Program-made: the position numbers and the translations under genes | Assembly (NCBI GenBank): GCA_017481205.1 | Contig: JAFUPN010000042.1 | Span: 1 to 64,000 of the forward strand | From: Clostridia bacterium | GTDB taxonomy: Bacteria; Bacillota; Clostridia; UMGS1810 | Direction of reading: 5' to 3' | Length of the DNA: 64,000 nt | Notes under the pieces: model-generated | The model's input: the letters and a program-made list of their open reading frames with translations, nothing else | Database searches by the model: none | What the model was told of the DNA's origin: nothing | In this document: positions 50,583 to 60,521 of the stretch, one piece after another | Layout: each line of letters begins with the position of its first letter | Numbering within the stretch: the stretch's first letter is position 1

Positions 50583-52157
50583 TTGGCGGTGTTTAAATCA
50601 AAAAAAACATACATAAAACGCTATGCCTCAAAAAATATAGATAAAAAAATCAAATTTGCCTCAAGTATAAGCTCGGAATTTGGTAATGGCGGAAAGATTT
50701 CAGCCGTAAAGCCGGGTTCTTCTGCCGAAGCACACAAGCCTCAGGAAATTAATTCAGCTAAGGGCTACAGCGGAGAAATAAAGTTTGCAGAGCCAAATAA
50801 TGCTTATCAACCGAAATACAAATTTACAAGTGTAGATGGCGACGGACTTGTGAATCCCGGTAAGGTTATTTCAGGTCCCGGCTTTGTAAAGCCGGAGCCT
50901 ATTGATAAGCCTGACCTTACTAATGTGAAGGCCGATGCTCATGTGCGTCCTGTACTGGATACCAACGGAGAAGCTGCGGCAGAAGCAGAGCCTTTATATA
51001 AAACTGACAGTGATGCAGAAGAAGTAAAAGCTCAGAGGACTGATGTTCAGTCGGAAATCAAAGCGGAGATAATCCCAGAGCCGGCAGAAACGGAGCAGGC
51101 TTCCACTGTTGCAGTATTGGAAAAACCTGCGGAAAAGACAGCGTCACAGGGTCAAGTAAAAAAGCCGGCTGCAGTGGCACAGCAGGAAAAGCCTAAGCAA
51201 CGGAATGTGAAAAAGCAGTCCGGACCTTCCGGTGTGAAATCCGTATCCTCCGGACATAGAAGCAATGTTTTCCCCGTGGTGGCAGCTGTTATAATAATTA
51301 TCGGAATCCTGGGTACGGGAGGATATTACGGCTACCGTTACATGAGTGAAAAAATAGAGCGTACAAATCTTCTTAATTCAGAACTGGCTATTGTATACGG
51401 TCCCGAGGACTATATTTATCCCGAGACTCCTCAGGATGTTGCTGCCAAGGTAAAAGCAGATAGAGACGCCGCGTACAACAGGGCTGTGGCGAATGCATAT
51501 GTTCCAAAAAGAGCCGAGGTGCCCAATCTGTTTAAATACGACTATGTAAAAACCTGTTATCTTACCTTTGATGACGGTCCCAATCCAGAGGTTACCGCAA
51601 GCATATTGGATACACTTAAGCAGTATAATGTGCCTGCAACCTTCTTTGTGGTGGGTAAAAATGCTGTTGCATATCCTGACCTTATAAAGAGAATGGATGC
51701 AGAAGGTCATTCTATAGGAAATCACTCGTATTCCCACAATTATGACTACATGTATTCGGGTGATGCTGAGTTTGATGAAGAAATGACAAGATGTAAATCT
51801 GCAATTAACAATATCCTGGGAAAAACCTATCCGAATTTGCTTTACAGATTTCCCGGTGGTTCCTTTGAGGTATATAAGCAGTATTATATATGGAATATAG
51901 AAGCAGAGGGATATCAGTATGTGGATTGGACTGCTCTTACCGGAGACAGCGAAATTCAGAATCCTGATGCAGAATATATAATGAATACTCTCAAAGAAAG
52001 CACAAACAACGGAACTAAGGAGGATATAGTGGTGCTCTTGCATGATGCAGGTGCAAAAAAAATCACCGCAGAAACACTTCCTCAGGTTATTGAGTATTTA
52101 AAAAGTAAAAACTATGTGTTTAAGGCTGTGACAAATTCAAATTTTGTTGCACAGTAA
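50583..52157 (+). CDS. Membrane-anchored polysaccharide deacetylase
   Basis: About 524 residues. TTG at 50583 (AAGGAGG 4 bases upstream) or GTG at 50589 is the start. A cytoplasmic low-complexity region of about 220 residues (rich in Glu, Lys, Pro and Ala) is followed by one transmembrane helix (FPVVAAVIIIIGILGTGGYYG). The extracellular NodB domain has TFDDGPNP (motif 1), HSIGNHSYSH (motif 2 metal histidines), RFPGGS and LLHDAG. It probably removes acetyl groups from peptidoglycan or another wall glycan. The unusually long cytoplasmic tail hints at regulation or partner binding. Confidence 0.92.
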   Translation: MAVFKSKKTYIKRYASKNIDKKIKFASSISSEFGNGGKISAVKPGSSAEAHKPQEINSAKGYSGEIKFAEPNNAYQPKYKFTSVDGDGLVNPGKVISGPGFVKPEPIDKPDLTNVKADAHVRPVLDTNGEAAAEAEPLYKTDSDAEEVKAQRTDVQSEIKAEIIPEPAETEQASTVAVLEKPAEKTASQGQVKKPAAVAQQEKPKQRNVKKQSGPSGVKSVSSGHRSNVFPVVAAVIIIIGILGTGGYYGYRYMSEKIERTNLLNSELAIVYGPEDYIYPETPQDVAAKVKADRDAAYNRAVANAYVPKRAEVPNLFKYDYVKTCYLTFDDGPNPEVTASILDTLKQYNVPATFFVVGKNAVAYPDLIKRMDAEGHSIGNHSYSHNYDYMYSGDAEFDEEMTRCKSAINNILGKTYPNLLYRFPGGSFEVYKQYYIWNIEAEGYQYVDWTALTGDSEIQNPDAEYIMNTLKESTNNGTKEDIVVLLHDAGAKKITAETLPQVIEYLKSKNYVFKAVTNSNFVAQ

Positions 52158-52230
52158 AGGTATTATATAAAAGTTTTAAGCATATATTTAATATAGACTA
52201 TTTTTACCGATGGAACGGAAGGTGGCGCAT

Positions 52231-54108
52231 ATGAAAAAGATTGTTGGCATTAAAGAGCAATTCAAAAGGTTCACCGAGGGAAACAGCACAGATGCTTATG
52301 AATTTATGGGCTGTCACAAGGCAAAGAAGGGCTTCGTGTTCAGAGTATGGGCTCCCAATGCAAAGGAAGTCAGCATAGCGGGAGATTTTAATGAGTGGGA
52401 CAAGCAGGCAAATCTCATGACAAAAATTTACGGCGGTATCTGGGAGGGAGTGGTTGAAACTGCAAAAATATATGATAACTACAAGTACTGCATCCTGACT
52501 CAGAATGGCGAATATAAGCTTAAAAGTGACCCTTATGGTTTCCATATGTGCACCCGTCCTGAAAATGCATCAAAGGTATATGATATCAGCGGATTTAAAT
52601 GGACCGATGCAGAATTTGAAAAGAAAAAGAGGAAGTATAGTCCCATTGACTCTCCCGTAAACATATATGAAGTGCATCTGGGCTCGTGGAGGCTGTACGA
52701 AGATGGTAACTACTACGACTATGTTGCTCTGGCAAAAAAGCTGGTACCTTATGTTAAAAAAATGGGATATACCCACATAGAAATAATGCCTGTGTCCGAA
52801 TACCCCTACGATCCTTCATGGGGCTACCAGGTAACGGGCTATTATGCTCCCACCTCAAGATACGGAACTCCGGAGGATTTTGCCAGGTTTGTGGACATAT
52901 GCCACAAAAACGGCATCGGAGTAATCCTTGACTGGGTGGGTGCACACTTTCCTAAAGATGAAAACGGACTTATGGAGTTTGACGGAGGCTTCTGCTACGA
53001 ATATTCCGACCCTTTAAAGAATGAGCATCCTGATTGGAATACGCGGATATTTGACTACGGGCGTAATGAGGTTATGTCTTTTCTTATATCAAATGTGGTA
53101 TTCTGGCAGAAGGTATATCATATAGACGGTATCCGAGTTGACGCTGTTGCTTCAATGCTGTATTTGGACTACGGAAAGCAGGGAGGGCAGTGGAGACCCA
53201 ATGTCTTTGGCGGAAATCATAATCTGGAGGCTATAGATTTTTTGAAAAAGCTTAACGAAGCTGCCTTTGAGTACAATCCCGGTGCAATGATGATTGCCGA
53301 GGAATCCACTGCATTTCCTATGATAACCAAGCCTGCATATGTGGGCGGTTTGGGATTTAATTTCAAATGGAATATGGGCTGGATGAATGATATGTTGGAG
53401 TATATGTCTGCTGATCCGCTTTTCAGAAAGGGCAGACACAACAATCTGACCTTCTCTCTTACTTATGCTTTTTCTGAAAACTTTATATTGCCTCTGTCTC
53501 ATGATGAAGTGGTTCACGGCAAGTGCTCCCTTATAAACAAAATGCCCGGCGACTATGAAACAAAGTTCAGCAATCTTCGTGCATTTTACGGGTATATGAT
53601 GGCGCATCCCGGCAAAAAGCTACTGTTTATGGGCGGCGAATTTGCACAGTTTATTGAATGGGATTATGCCAAGGAGCTGGACTGGATGCTCCTTGGCTAC
53701 GATGCCCACAAAAATATGCAGAAATATGTAAAGGATCTGAATAACTTCTATCTTTCTCACCCTGAATTCTGGGAAAATGACAGGGACTGGGAAGGTTTCA
53801 AATGGATAATACCCGACGACGATGCACAGAGCGTGGTAGCCTTTATACGTACGGACCGCAAGGGAAACAAGGTTATTGCAGTATGCAATTTCTGCCCTGT
53901 GGAGCGCAAGGGCTATTGTATGGGAGTGCCGGAGGAAGGCACCTATAAATGTGTATTTAACAGTGATAAAACAACTTATGGAGGAAGTACATCGAGGCTT
54001 TGCCGTGCAAAGACAAAGAAAAAGCCCATGCATGGATATGAGCAAAGCATAGAACTCACAATCCCCGGAATGTCAGCGAGCTATTATATATTGGATAGCA
54101 AAAAATAA
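52231..54108 (+). CDS. glgB: 1,4-alpha-glucan branching enzyme
   Basis: Makes alpha-1,6 branches in glycogen. ATG at 52231 follows AAGGTGG; about 625 residues, normal. The CBM48 domain (FVFRVWAPNAKEVSIAGDFNEWD) precedes the GH13 barrel with nucleophile Asp in GIRVDAVASMLYLDY and acid/base Glu in AMMIAEESTAFP. The transition-state Asp lies in LPLSHDEVVHG, and MPGDYETK fits the branching-enzyme type. First gene of glgBCDAP. Confidence 0.96.
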   Translation: MKKIVGIKEQFKRFTEGNSTDAYEFMGCHKAKKGFVFRVWAPNAKEVSIAGDFNEWDKQANLMTKIYGGIWEGVVETAKIYDNYKYCILTQNGEYKLKSDPYGFHMCTRPENASKVYDISGFKWTDAEFEKKKRKYSPIDSPVNIYEVHLGSWRLYEDGNYYDYVALAKKLVPYVKKMGYTHIEIMPVSEYPYDPSWGYQVTGYYAPTSRYGTPEDFARFVDICHKNGIGVILDWVGAHFPKDENGLMEFDGGFCYEYSDPLKNEHPDWNTRIFDYGRNEVMSFLISNVVFWQKVYHIDGIRVDAVASMLYLDYGKQGGQWRPNVFGGNHNLEAIDFLKKLNEAAFEYNPGAMMIAEESTAFPMITKPAYVGGLGFNFKWNMGWMNDMLEYMSADPLFRKGRHNNLTFSLTYAFSENFILPLSHDEVVHGKCSLINKMPGDYETKFSNLRAFYGYMMAHPGKKLLFMGGEFAQFIEWDYAKELDWMLLGYDAHKNMQKYVKDLNNFYLSHPEFWENDRDWEGFKWIIPDDDAQSVVAFIRTDRKGNKVIAVCNFCPVERKGYCMGVPEEGTYKCVFNSDKTTYGGSTSRLCRAKTKKKPMHGYEQSIELTIPGMSASYYILDSKK

Positions 54109-54150
54109 GACAGTATTTTATGTTTAAACATATATTAAGGAGGAGTTTTT

Positions 54151-55329
54151 ATGTACACAATACGTAAGGAATGTATAGCTATGCTGCTTGCGGGGGGGCA
54201 AGGAAGCAGATTGCTTGTACTTACCGAGAATACAGCTAAACCTGCTGTGCCTTTTGGAGGTAAGTATCGTATTATTGATTTTCCCCTTTCCAACTGTGTT
54301 AATTCAGATATAGATACCGTGGGAATTATGACCCAGTATCAGCCTCTTGAGCTCAATGCCTACATAGGTAACGGTGCTCCCTGGGGGCTCAGCCGCAATT
54401 TCGGAGGTGTGCATGTGCTGCCGCCCTATGCCAAGAGCGACAACAGTGAGTGGTACAAGGGTACCGCCAATGCCATATATCAGAATATGAGCTTTGTGGA
54501 TATGTACAATCCCAAGTATGTTCTCGTACTGTCCGGTGACCATATTTACAAGGCAGATTATTCCGAAATGATAAGATTCCACAAAAAGAAAAATGCAGAA
54601 TGTACCATTGCAGTGCTGGATGTTCCCATCGAAGAGGCTTCAAGATTCGGTATCATGAACACCAATGACGACGACTCCATATATGAATTTGAAGAAAAAC
54701 CCGCACAGCCCAAGAGCACAAAGGCTTCTATGGGTGTATATCTTTTTAACTATGATGTGCTCAAAAAATATCTTACCGAGGACGAGGCTGATCCCAATTC
54801 TTCAAACGATTTCGGAAAAAATATTATTCCAAAAATGCTTGGTGATGGTAAGCGTATGTTTGCTTACCAGTTCAACGGCTACTGGAAGGATGTGGGAACA
54901 ATTCGCAGTCTCTGGGAGGCAAATATGGATTTGCTTGACCACGAAGTACCTCTTGACCTTAAGGATCCCGATTTTAAGATTTATGCGCGCAACTACGCAC
55001 AGCCCGCGACATATATATCCTCTACCGCAGAAAATATCAATTCACTTATTGCAGAAGGCTGCACAATCAAAGGTAAAATCAACAACTCTATTATTTCAAC
55101 AGGCTGCAGCATAGGCGAAGGCGCAGTTATAAATCACAGTGTAATCATGCCCAATGTTACTGTTGAGCCAGGCGCTGTGGTTGAATATGCTATTGTAGGT
55201 GAAAACTGCAATATCGGTAATAATGCCGTTGTAGGAACAAATTATGACAATGCAGAAAGCAGCGATATAAACATATGCGTTGTAGGCAAGGGCAGAAAAA
55301 TAGCTGACGGCGAAACCGTTACAGAATAA
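54151..55329 (+). CDS. glgC: Glucose-1-phosphate adenylyltransferase
   Basis: Makes ADP-glucose from ATP and glucose-1-phosphate, the committed step of glycogen synthesis. 392 residues. The N-terminal nucleotidyltransferase motif [28 protein letters not shown] is intact, as are [12 protein letters not shown] and the C-terminal left-handed beta-helix ([17 protein letters not shown]). AAGGAGGAG lies 9 bases before the ATG. Followed by glgD. Confidence 0.96.
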   Translation: MYTIRKECIAMLLAGGQGSRLLVLTENTAKPAVPFGGKYRIIDFPLSNCVNSDIDTVGIMTQYQPLELNAYIGNGAPWGLSRNFGGVHVLPPYAKSDNSEWYKGTANAIYQNMSFVDMYNPKYVLVLSGDHIYKADYSEMIRFHKKKNAECTIAVLDVPIEEASRFGIMNTNDDDSIYEFEEKPAQPKSTKASMGVYLFNYDVLKKYLTEDEADPNSSNDFGKNIIPKMLGDGKRMFAYQFNGYWKDVGTIRSLWEANMDLLDHEVPLDLKDPDFKIYARNYAQPATYISSTAENINSLIAEGCTIKGKINNSIISTGCSIGEGAVINHSVIMPNVTVEPGAVVEYAIVGENCNIGNNAVVGTNYDNAESSDINICVVGKGRKIADGETVTE

Positions 55330-55347
55330 AAAAGAGGTGTATTTACT

Positions 55348-56475
55348 ATGAAAATGTGCGGAATTGTTTTTTCAAATATATATGACTCCACAATGGGCGA
55401 GCTGACAGCTCACAGAACCGTGGCTTCAATGCCATTTGGCGGAAGATACCGTTTTATAGATTTTGTTTTGTCAAACATGGTTAATTCAGGTATATACAAC
55501 ATCGGTGTTATCACAAAATACAATTATCAGTCTCTTATGGATCATCTGGGTGCAGGCAGAGAATGGGATCTTGGCAGAAAGAATGCAAATCTGTATATCC
55601 TGCCTCCCTTCGGTACCGGCGTATCCAATGTATACAGAGGAAATCTGGAGGCACTTAACAACGCCATGACATTCCTCAATGCTACAAAGCCGGATTATGT
55701 ACTTATGTGTGATACAACGGTTATATGCAATATCGACTATGATGAGGCACTGCAGTCTCATATTGATTCCGGTGCCGATGTAACCGTAATCGCAAACAAC
55801 GAAATCAAGTCTTATGAATGTGACAGCAATGATTTTGTCATTACTGTCGATGAAAACGGCGTTGTAAATGACCTGGCTATCGGATATATGCTGGACGGAA
55901 AGCCCCTTATAGGCATGGGAATGTTTATCATAGCAAGGAAAACGCTTATCAATATAATTGAAAGCTATGTTTCCAGAGGACGATACAGCTTTGAAAAGGA
56001 TTATCTCCTCAGCCGCTTTGTAGACGGCTCTGTAAAAATCAATGCATATGAATTTAAGGGTCATGTGCTTAGAAACCACAATACACTGTCATACTTTAAG
56101 AATAACTTCAAAATTATGAATGAAGAAATCCGTGCCGATATTTTCAAATCGGATGCACCCATCTATACAAAAATCAGAGACGAGGCACCTTCCTACTACC
56201 ATGAGGGCTGTCAGGTAAAGGAATGTACCGTAGCCGACGGATGCAACATCTACGGCAGAGTGGATAATTCAATCATCTTCCGCGATGTTGTTATCGAAAA
56301 AGGCGCCACCGTGCGCAACTCCATTATCATGCAGGGCTCACGCATAGGCGCGGGCGCTAATATAAATTATGCAATTATTGACAAAAATGTAACCGTTTCT
56401 CCTACTGCAGAGCTTATGGGAGCATCAAGTGTACCTGTTGTTGTACACAAGGGCGATACGGTAAACGGCAAATAA
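55348..56475 (+). CDS. glgD: GlgD, regulatory-type ADP-glucose pyrophosphorylase subunit
   Basis: 375 residues, GlgC-like but without the GGxGxRL nucleotide loop at its N-terminus (the start reads MKMCGIVFSNIYDSTMGELT), so by itself probably poorly active. It keeps FGGRYRFIDFVLSNMVNSGI and the beta-helix. In Bacillota, GlgD forms a heterotetramer with GlgC and raises its activity. 18 bp after glgC, 19 bp before glgA. Confidence 0.95.
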   Translation: MKMCGIVFSNIYDSTMGELTAHRTVASMPFGGRYRFIDFVLSNMVNSGIYNIGVITKYNYQSLMDHLGAGREWDLGRKNANLYILPPFGTGVSNVYRGNLEALNNAMTFLNATKPDYVLMCDTTVICNIDYDEALQSHIDSGADVTVIANNEIKSYECDSNDFVITVDENGVVNDLAIGYMLDGKPLIGMGMFIIARKTLINIIESYVSRGRYSFEKDYLLSRFVDGSVKINAYEFKGHVLRNHNTLSYFKNNFKIMNEEIRADIFKSDAPIYTKIRDEAPSYYHEGCQVKECTVADGCNIYGRVDNSIIFRDVVIEKGATVRNSIIMQGSRIGAGANINYAIIDKNVTVSPTAELMGASSVPVVVHKGDTVNGK

Positions 56476-56494
56476 AACGAAAGGGCTGAAACAA

Positions 56495-57958
56495 ATGAAA
56501 ATACTTTTTGCAACCAGTGAGGCGGCTCCATATGCAAAATCAGGTGGTCTGGGCGACGTTGCAGGCGCACTGCCTCCTGAGCTTAATAAAATAAAGGATA
56601 ATGAGGTATGTATTGTCATGCCTTATTACGGCACAATAAAGAACAATCCCGAAATAGGTGCAGAATATGTTACAAGCTTCTATATGCCCCTGGCATGGAG
56701 AGGAACCTATGTGGGAGTATTCAAAAAAGTTATAAAGAGTAAGGGAGTGGGCAGAAATAAAAGAGCTGACCTGACCTACTACTTTATTGACAACGAATAC
56801 TACTTTTGCAGAAACAATAATCCATACGGCTATGCGGATGACGGCGAGAGATTTGCTTTTTTCTCAAAGGCTGTGCTGGAATTTCTCAATCATGTGGACT
56901 TCGCTCCCGACATTATTCACTGCAACGACTGGCAGACGGGCTTTGTGCCTCTTTTCCTGAAGGCATTTTATCAGGAGGGCGAAAAATTCAAAAATATACG
57001 CACAGTATTTACCATTCACAACATAGAATATCAGGGTAAGGCTGATCCCGACTTCCTTACCGAAGTACTTGGTGTTGACGAAAAATGGCGTAATGCTGCA
57101 ACCTTTGACAAGCTTATCAATTCGCTGAAATGTGCAATTGTGCTTGCAGACAAGGTTACCACAGTGTCCGACACCTATGCTCACGAGCTTAACTATGCAT
57201 ATTTTGCCCACAAGCTAGAGGATATCCTCAAAGAAAATCAGTACAAAACCTGCGGTATCGTAAACGGTATCGACACCAAGCTCTATGACCCCGAAACCGA
57301 TTCAACTATCCCCTGCAATTTCAAGGCAAGTGATTTATCCGGCAAGGCCAAATGTAAAGAAGAGCTCCAGAAGGCTCTGGGACTCCCTGTGCGTCCGGAT
57401 GTGCCTGTTGTGGCAATGATATCACGTCTTGTAAGCCACAAGGGACTTGAGCTTGTGGAAAGAGTTTCAGGTGAACTGATGAATATGGATATTCAGATGG
57501 TGGTTCTTGGTACAGGTGATTCAAGATTTGAAGATTTGTTTAAATTTATGGATTATGCATATCCTGATAAAATGGCGGCAAGAATAATGTTTAACGGGGC
57601 TCTGGCAAATCAGATATATGCAGGCGCAGACTTTTTCCTGATGCCTTCAAAGAGCGAGCCCTGTGGACTTTCTCAGCTGATTTCCATGAGATACGGCACA
57701 GTGCCTATTGTCCGTGAAACAGGCGGTCTTGTGGATACGGTGCCGCCTGTCAATACCACGACACTTGAGGGAAGAGGCTTTACCTTCAAGGCATTCAATG
57801 CACACGATATGCTGAATGCAGTTGAAAGAGCAACAGAATTTTACAAGGACAAAGACAAAATGGATAAATTCAGAGCAAAGCTTATCCGCTATGACAGCAG
57901 CTGGAAAATTCCTGCAGAGCTGTACAACGGTATATATAAGGAGCTTTGCGGGATTTAA
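56495..57958 (+). CDS. glgA: Glycogen synthase (ADP-glucose), GT5
   Basis: Extends alpha-1,4-glucan from ADP-glucose. 487 residues. The ADP-glucose motif YAKSGGLGDVAGALPPEL lies at the N-terminus; HCNDWQTGFVP and SKSEPCGLSQLISMRYGT carry the conserved catalytic-site residues. Fourth gene of the operon. Confidence 0.97.
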   Translation: MKILFATSEAAPYAKSGGLGDVAGALPPELNKIKDNEVCIVMPYYGTIKNNPEIGAEYVTSFYMPLAWRGTYVGVFKKVIKSKGVGRNKRADLTYYFIDNEYYFCRNNNPYGYADDGERFAFFSKAVLEFLNHVDFAPDIIHCNDWQTGFVPLFLKAFYQEGEKFKNIRTVFTIHNIEYQGKADPDFLTEVLGVDEKWRNAATFDKLINSLKCAIVLADKVTTVSDTYAHELNYAYFAHKLEDILKENQYKTCGIVNGIDTKLYDPETDSTIPCNFKASDLSGKAKCKEELQKALGLPVRPDVPVVAMISRLVSHKGLELVERVSGELMNMDIQMVVLGTGDSRFEDLFKFMDYAYPDKMAARIMFNGALANQIYAGADFFLMPSKSEPCGLSQLISMRYGTVPIVRETGGLVDTVPPVNTTTLEGRGFTFKAFNAHDMLNAVERATEFYKDKDKMDKFRAKLIRYDSSWKIPAELYNGIYKELCGI

Positions 57959-58000
57959 ACAGGACAGAATAAGCTGCCCTGACAATATACAAATGTTCTC

Positions 58001-58053
58001 AGCGGGAGCATTGCTCCCGCTTGAATATTGAATAAGAGATAAATTTCTTATTC
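58001..58053 (+). promoter_or_regulatory. Tandem intra-operon hairpins between glgA and glgP
   Basis: AGCGGGAGC / GCTCCCGCT (58001-58021, perfect) and then GAATAAGAGA / TTTCTTATTC (58030-58053). Neither has a strong T tract, so they are more likely an RNA-stability or partial-termination element that sets glgP apart from the synthetic genes. Confidence 0.55.
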
Positions 58054-58087
58054 AAAGGCTTTAAAATGAAAGGAAGATAGACTTAAA

Positions 58088-60499
58088 ATGAAAATGGACA
58101 AGAATACAGCCCTTAAGCTTATGGAGGAGCACAATAAAAAATATTTTGGCTGCAGCCTCAAGGAAGCAACAAAACAGCAGGTATATCAGACCATATGCTA
58201 TGTTGTTAAGGAACTTCTTATTGACAAAAACATGGACTTTTCAAAACAGGAAAATGACAACGGCGACAAGCACATTTATTACATGTCAATGGAATTTCTT
58301 GTTGGTACCTCACTCCACAACAACCTGTATAATCTGCAGGTTGAAGATGCTTTTAAATCAGCACTCGGCGGTATTGGTATTGATATTGAAGAAATATATG
58401 AAATCGAACCTGACGCAGGTCTGGGTAACGGCGGTCTGGGCAGACTGGCTTCCTGCTACATGGACTCCTTTACATCGCTGGGAATTCCTGCAACAGGCTA
58501 TTCAATCAGATATGAGTTCGGTATTTTTAAGCAGAAGATTATCGACGGCTGGCAGATGGAATTTCCTGATGATTGGCTCAACTTGGGCGATGTATGGCTT
58601 ATGGCAAGAACAGATGAGTCTGTTGAGGTTAAATTCAACGGTTATGTAGACGAATATACTGACGAAAACGGATATCATGCTCAGCTGAAGGATTACAACA
58701 GTGTTATTGCTGTACCTTACGATATGTTTATATCAGGCTATGACACAAAGGCTGTAAACAAGCTCGTTCTCTGGAGTGCAAAATCTCCCAAGAACCTGGA
58801 TATGGCGGCTTTTTCCCGCGGAGACTATTTAAAAGCTCTTGAAGAAAACAACAAGGCAGAGGTAATTTCAAAAATACTCTATCCCGCCGATGACCATATG
58901 GAGGGCAAAATCCTCCGTATAAGACAGCAGTATTTCTTTGTAAGCGCATCACTGCAGACCATAGTAGGCAAGCACCACAAGAAGTACGGCACTTTGGATA
59001 ACCTTGCAGACAAGGTTTCTATCCATATCAACGATACTCACCCCGCACTTTGCGTGCCCGAGCTTATGAGACTCCTTATGGACGACTACAACTACGGCTG
59101 GGACGATGCGTGGGAGATTACCAAGAAAACACTTTCTTACACCAACCATACAGTAATGAGCGAGGCTCTGGAAAAATGGTCGGAAAATATGTTCCGCGAC
59201 CAGCTGCCCAGAATTTATCAGATTGTTGCAGAAATCAACCGCAGACTCATGATTTCTCTTAATGAAATCTACCCAGGAGATTTTGCGAAGATGGATTATA
59301 TGGCAGTTATCGCCAACGGACAGATAAGAATGGCAAATCTTTGCCTGGCTTGCTGTCACACAATCAACGGTGTTTCAAAGCTTCATTCCGAAATACTCAA
59401 AAACAGTATTTTCAATGACTACTACAATATTGACAACAGCCGCTTTACCAATGTTACCAACGGTATTGCTTACAGAAGATGGCTCTGTCAGTCAAATCCC
59501 GAGCTTACAGCACTTCTTTCCGAGCTTATAGGTGACGGCTTCAAGAAAGACAGCATGGAGCTGGAAAAGCTGCTTAAATATCACGACGACAAAGAGGTTC
59601 TTGCGAAGCTCAAGCAGATTAAATACAACAATAAGGTTAAGCTCAGTAAGTATATTGCATCTGCAAACGGTGTAAATATAGACCCCAACTCTATATTTGA
59701 TATTCAGATAAAGAGACTCCACGAGTACAAGAGACAGCTTCTCAATGTGCTACAGATTATGCATATGTACCGCATGATTAAGGAAAATCCCAAGCTGGAT
59801 ATTCCTCCCAGAACCTTTATATTTGCTTCAAAGGCATCTGCAGGATATTTTATGGCAAAGCAGATAATAAGACTTATTGTTGCTCTTTCCAATACAATCA
59901 ACTCCGATCCTGTTGTGCGTGACAAGATTAAGGTTGTATTTATCGAGGACTACAAGGTATCTCTTGCAGAAAAGATTATCCCTGCTGCAGATATTTCCGA
60001 GCAGATTTCGATTGCAGGTAAAGAGGCTTCCGGTACAGGCAACATGAAGCTGATGATAAACGGCGCCGTCACTCTGGGTACGCTGGACGGTGCAAATGTT
60101 GAAATTTCGGAGCAGGTGGGCGAGGACAATATCTTCCTCTTCGGTCTCAAGGCTCACGAGGTTGACGAGCTCTGGAGACGAGGCTACTCCCCCACAGATT
60201 ACCTCAGAGCAAATGCCGAGCTGCAGGCGGTTGTTGATATGCTCACATCCAATGTACTTGGTGCAAGATTTGACGATATAGCAAAATCTCTGCTTACAAA
60301 CGCTTACGGCGTGGCAGATGCATATATGTGCTTTGCTGACTTTGACTCCTACTGCAAGGCTCAGGAGCGCGTGTCCGAAACCTATAAGGATGAGCGCAAA
60401 TTTATGAATATGTCTCTTACAAATATAGCAAAAGCGGGCATATTCTCCTCTGACAGAGCCATTGGCGAGTACGCCGAGAATATATGGCACTGCAGATAA
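58088..60499 (+). CDS. glgP: Glycogen phosphorylase
   Basis: Releases glucose-1-phosphate from glycogen. 803 residues, GT35. N-terminal conserved part DAGLGNGGLGRLASCYMDS; the PLP-binding lysine lies in EASGTGNMKLMINGAVTLG. AAAGGAAG precedes the start; codon 3 (ATG at 58094) is an alternative. Fifth gene of the operon, after two hairpins. Confidence 0.97.
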   Translation: MKMDKNTALKLMEEHNKKYFGCSLKEATKQQVYQTICYVVKELLIDKNMDFSKQENDNGDKHIYYMSMEFLVGTSLHNNLYNLQVEDAFKSALGGIGIDIEEIYEIEPDAGLGNGGLGRLASCYMDSFTSLGIPATGYSIRYEFGIFKQKIIDGWQMEFPDDWLNLGDVWLMARTDESVEVKFNGYVDEYTDENGYHAQLKDYNSVIAVPYDMFISGYDTKAVNKLVLWSAKSPKNLDMAAFSRGDYLKALEENNKAEVISKILYPADDHMEGKILRIRQQYFFVSASLQTIVGKHHKKYGTLDNLADKVSIHINDTHPALCVPELMRLLMDDYNYGWDDAWEITKKTLSYTNHTVMSEALEKWSENMFRDQLPRIYQIVAEINRRLMISLNEIYPGDFAKMDYMAVIANGQIRMANLCLACCHTINGVSKLHSEILKNSIFNDYYNIDNSRFTNVTNGIAYRRWLCQSNPELTALLSELIGDGFKKDSMELEKLLKYHDDKEVLAKLKQIKYNNKVKLSKYIASANGVNIDPNSIFDIQIKRLHEYKRQLLNVLQIMHMYRMIKENPKLDIPPRTFIFASKASAGYFMAKQIIRLIVALSNTINSDPVVRDKIKVVFIEDYKVSLAEKIIPAADISEQISIAGKEASGTGNMKLMINGAVTLGTLDGANVEISEQVGEDNIFLFGLKAHEVDELWRRGYSPTDYLRANAELQAVVDMLTSNVLGARFDDIAKSLLTNAYGVADAYMCFADFDSYCKAQERVSETYKDERKFMNMSLTNIAKAGIFSSDRAIGEYAENIWHCR

Positions 60500-60521
60500 A
60501 ATCCTGTCAGCAGTAGAATTA

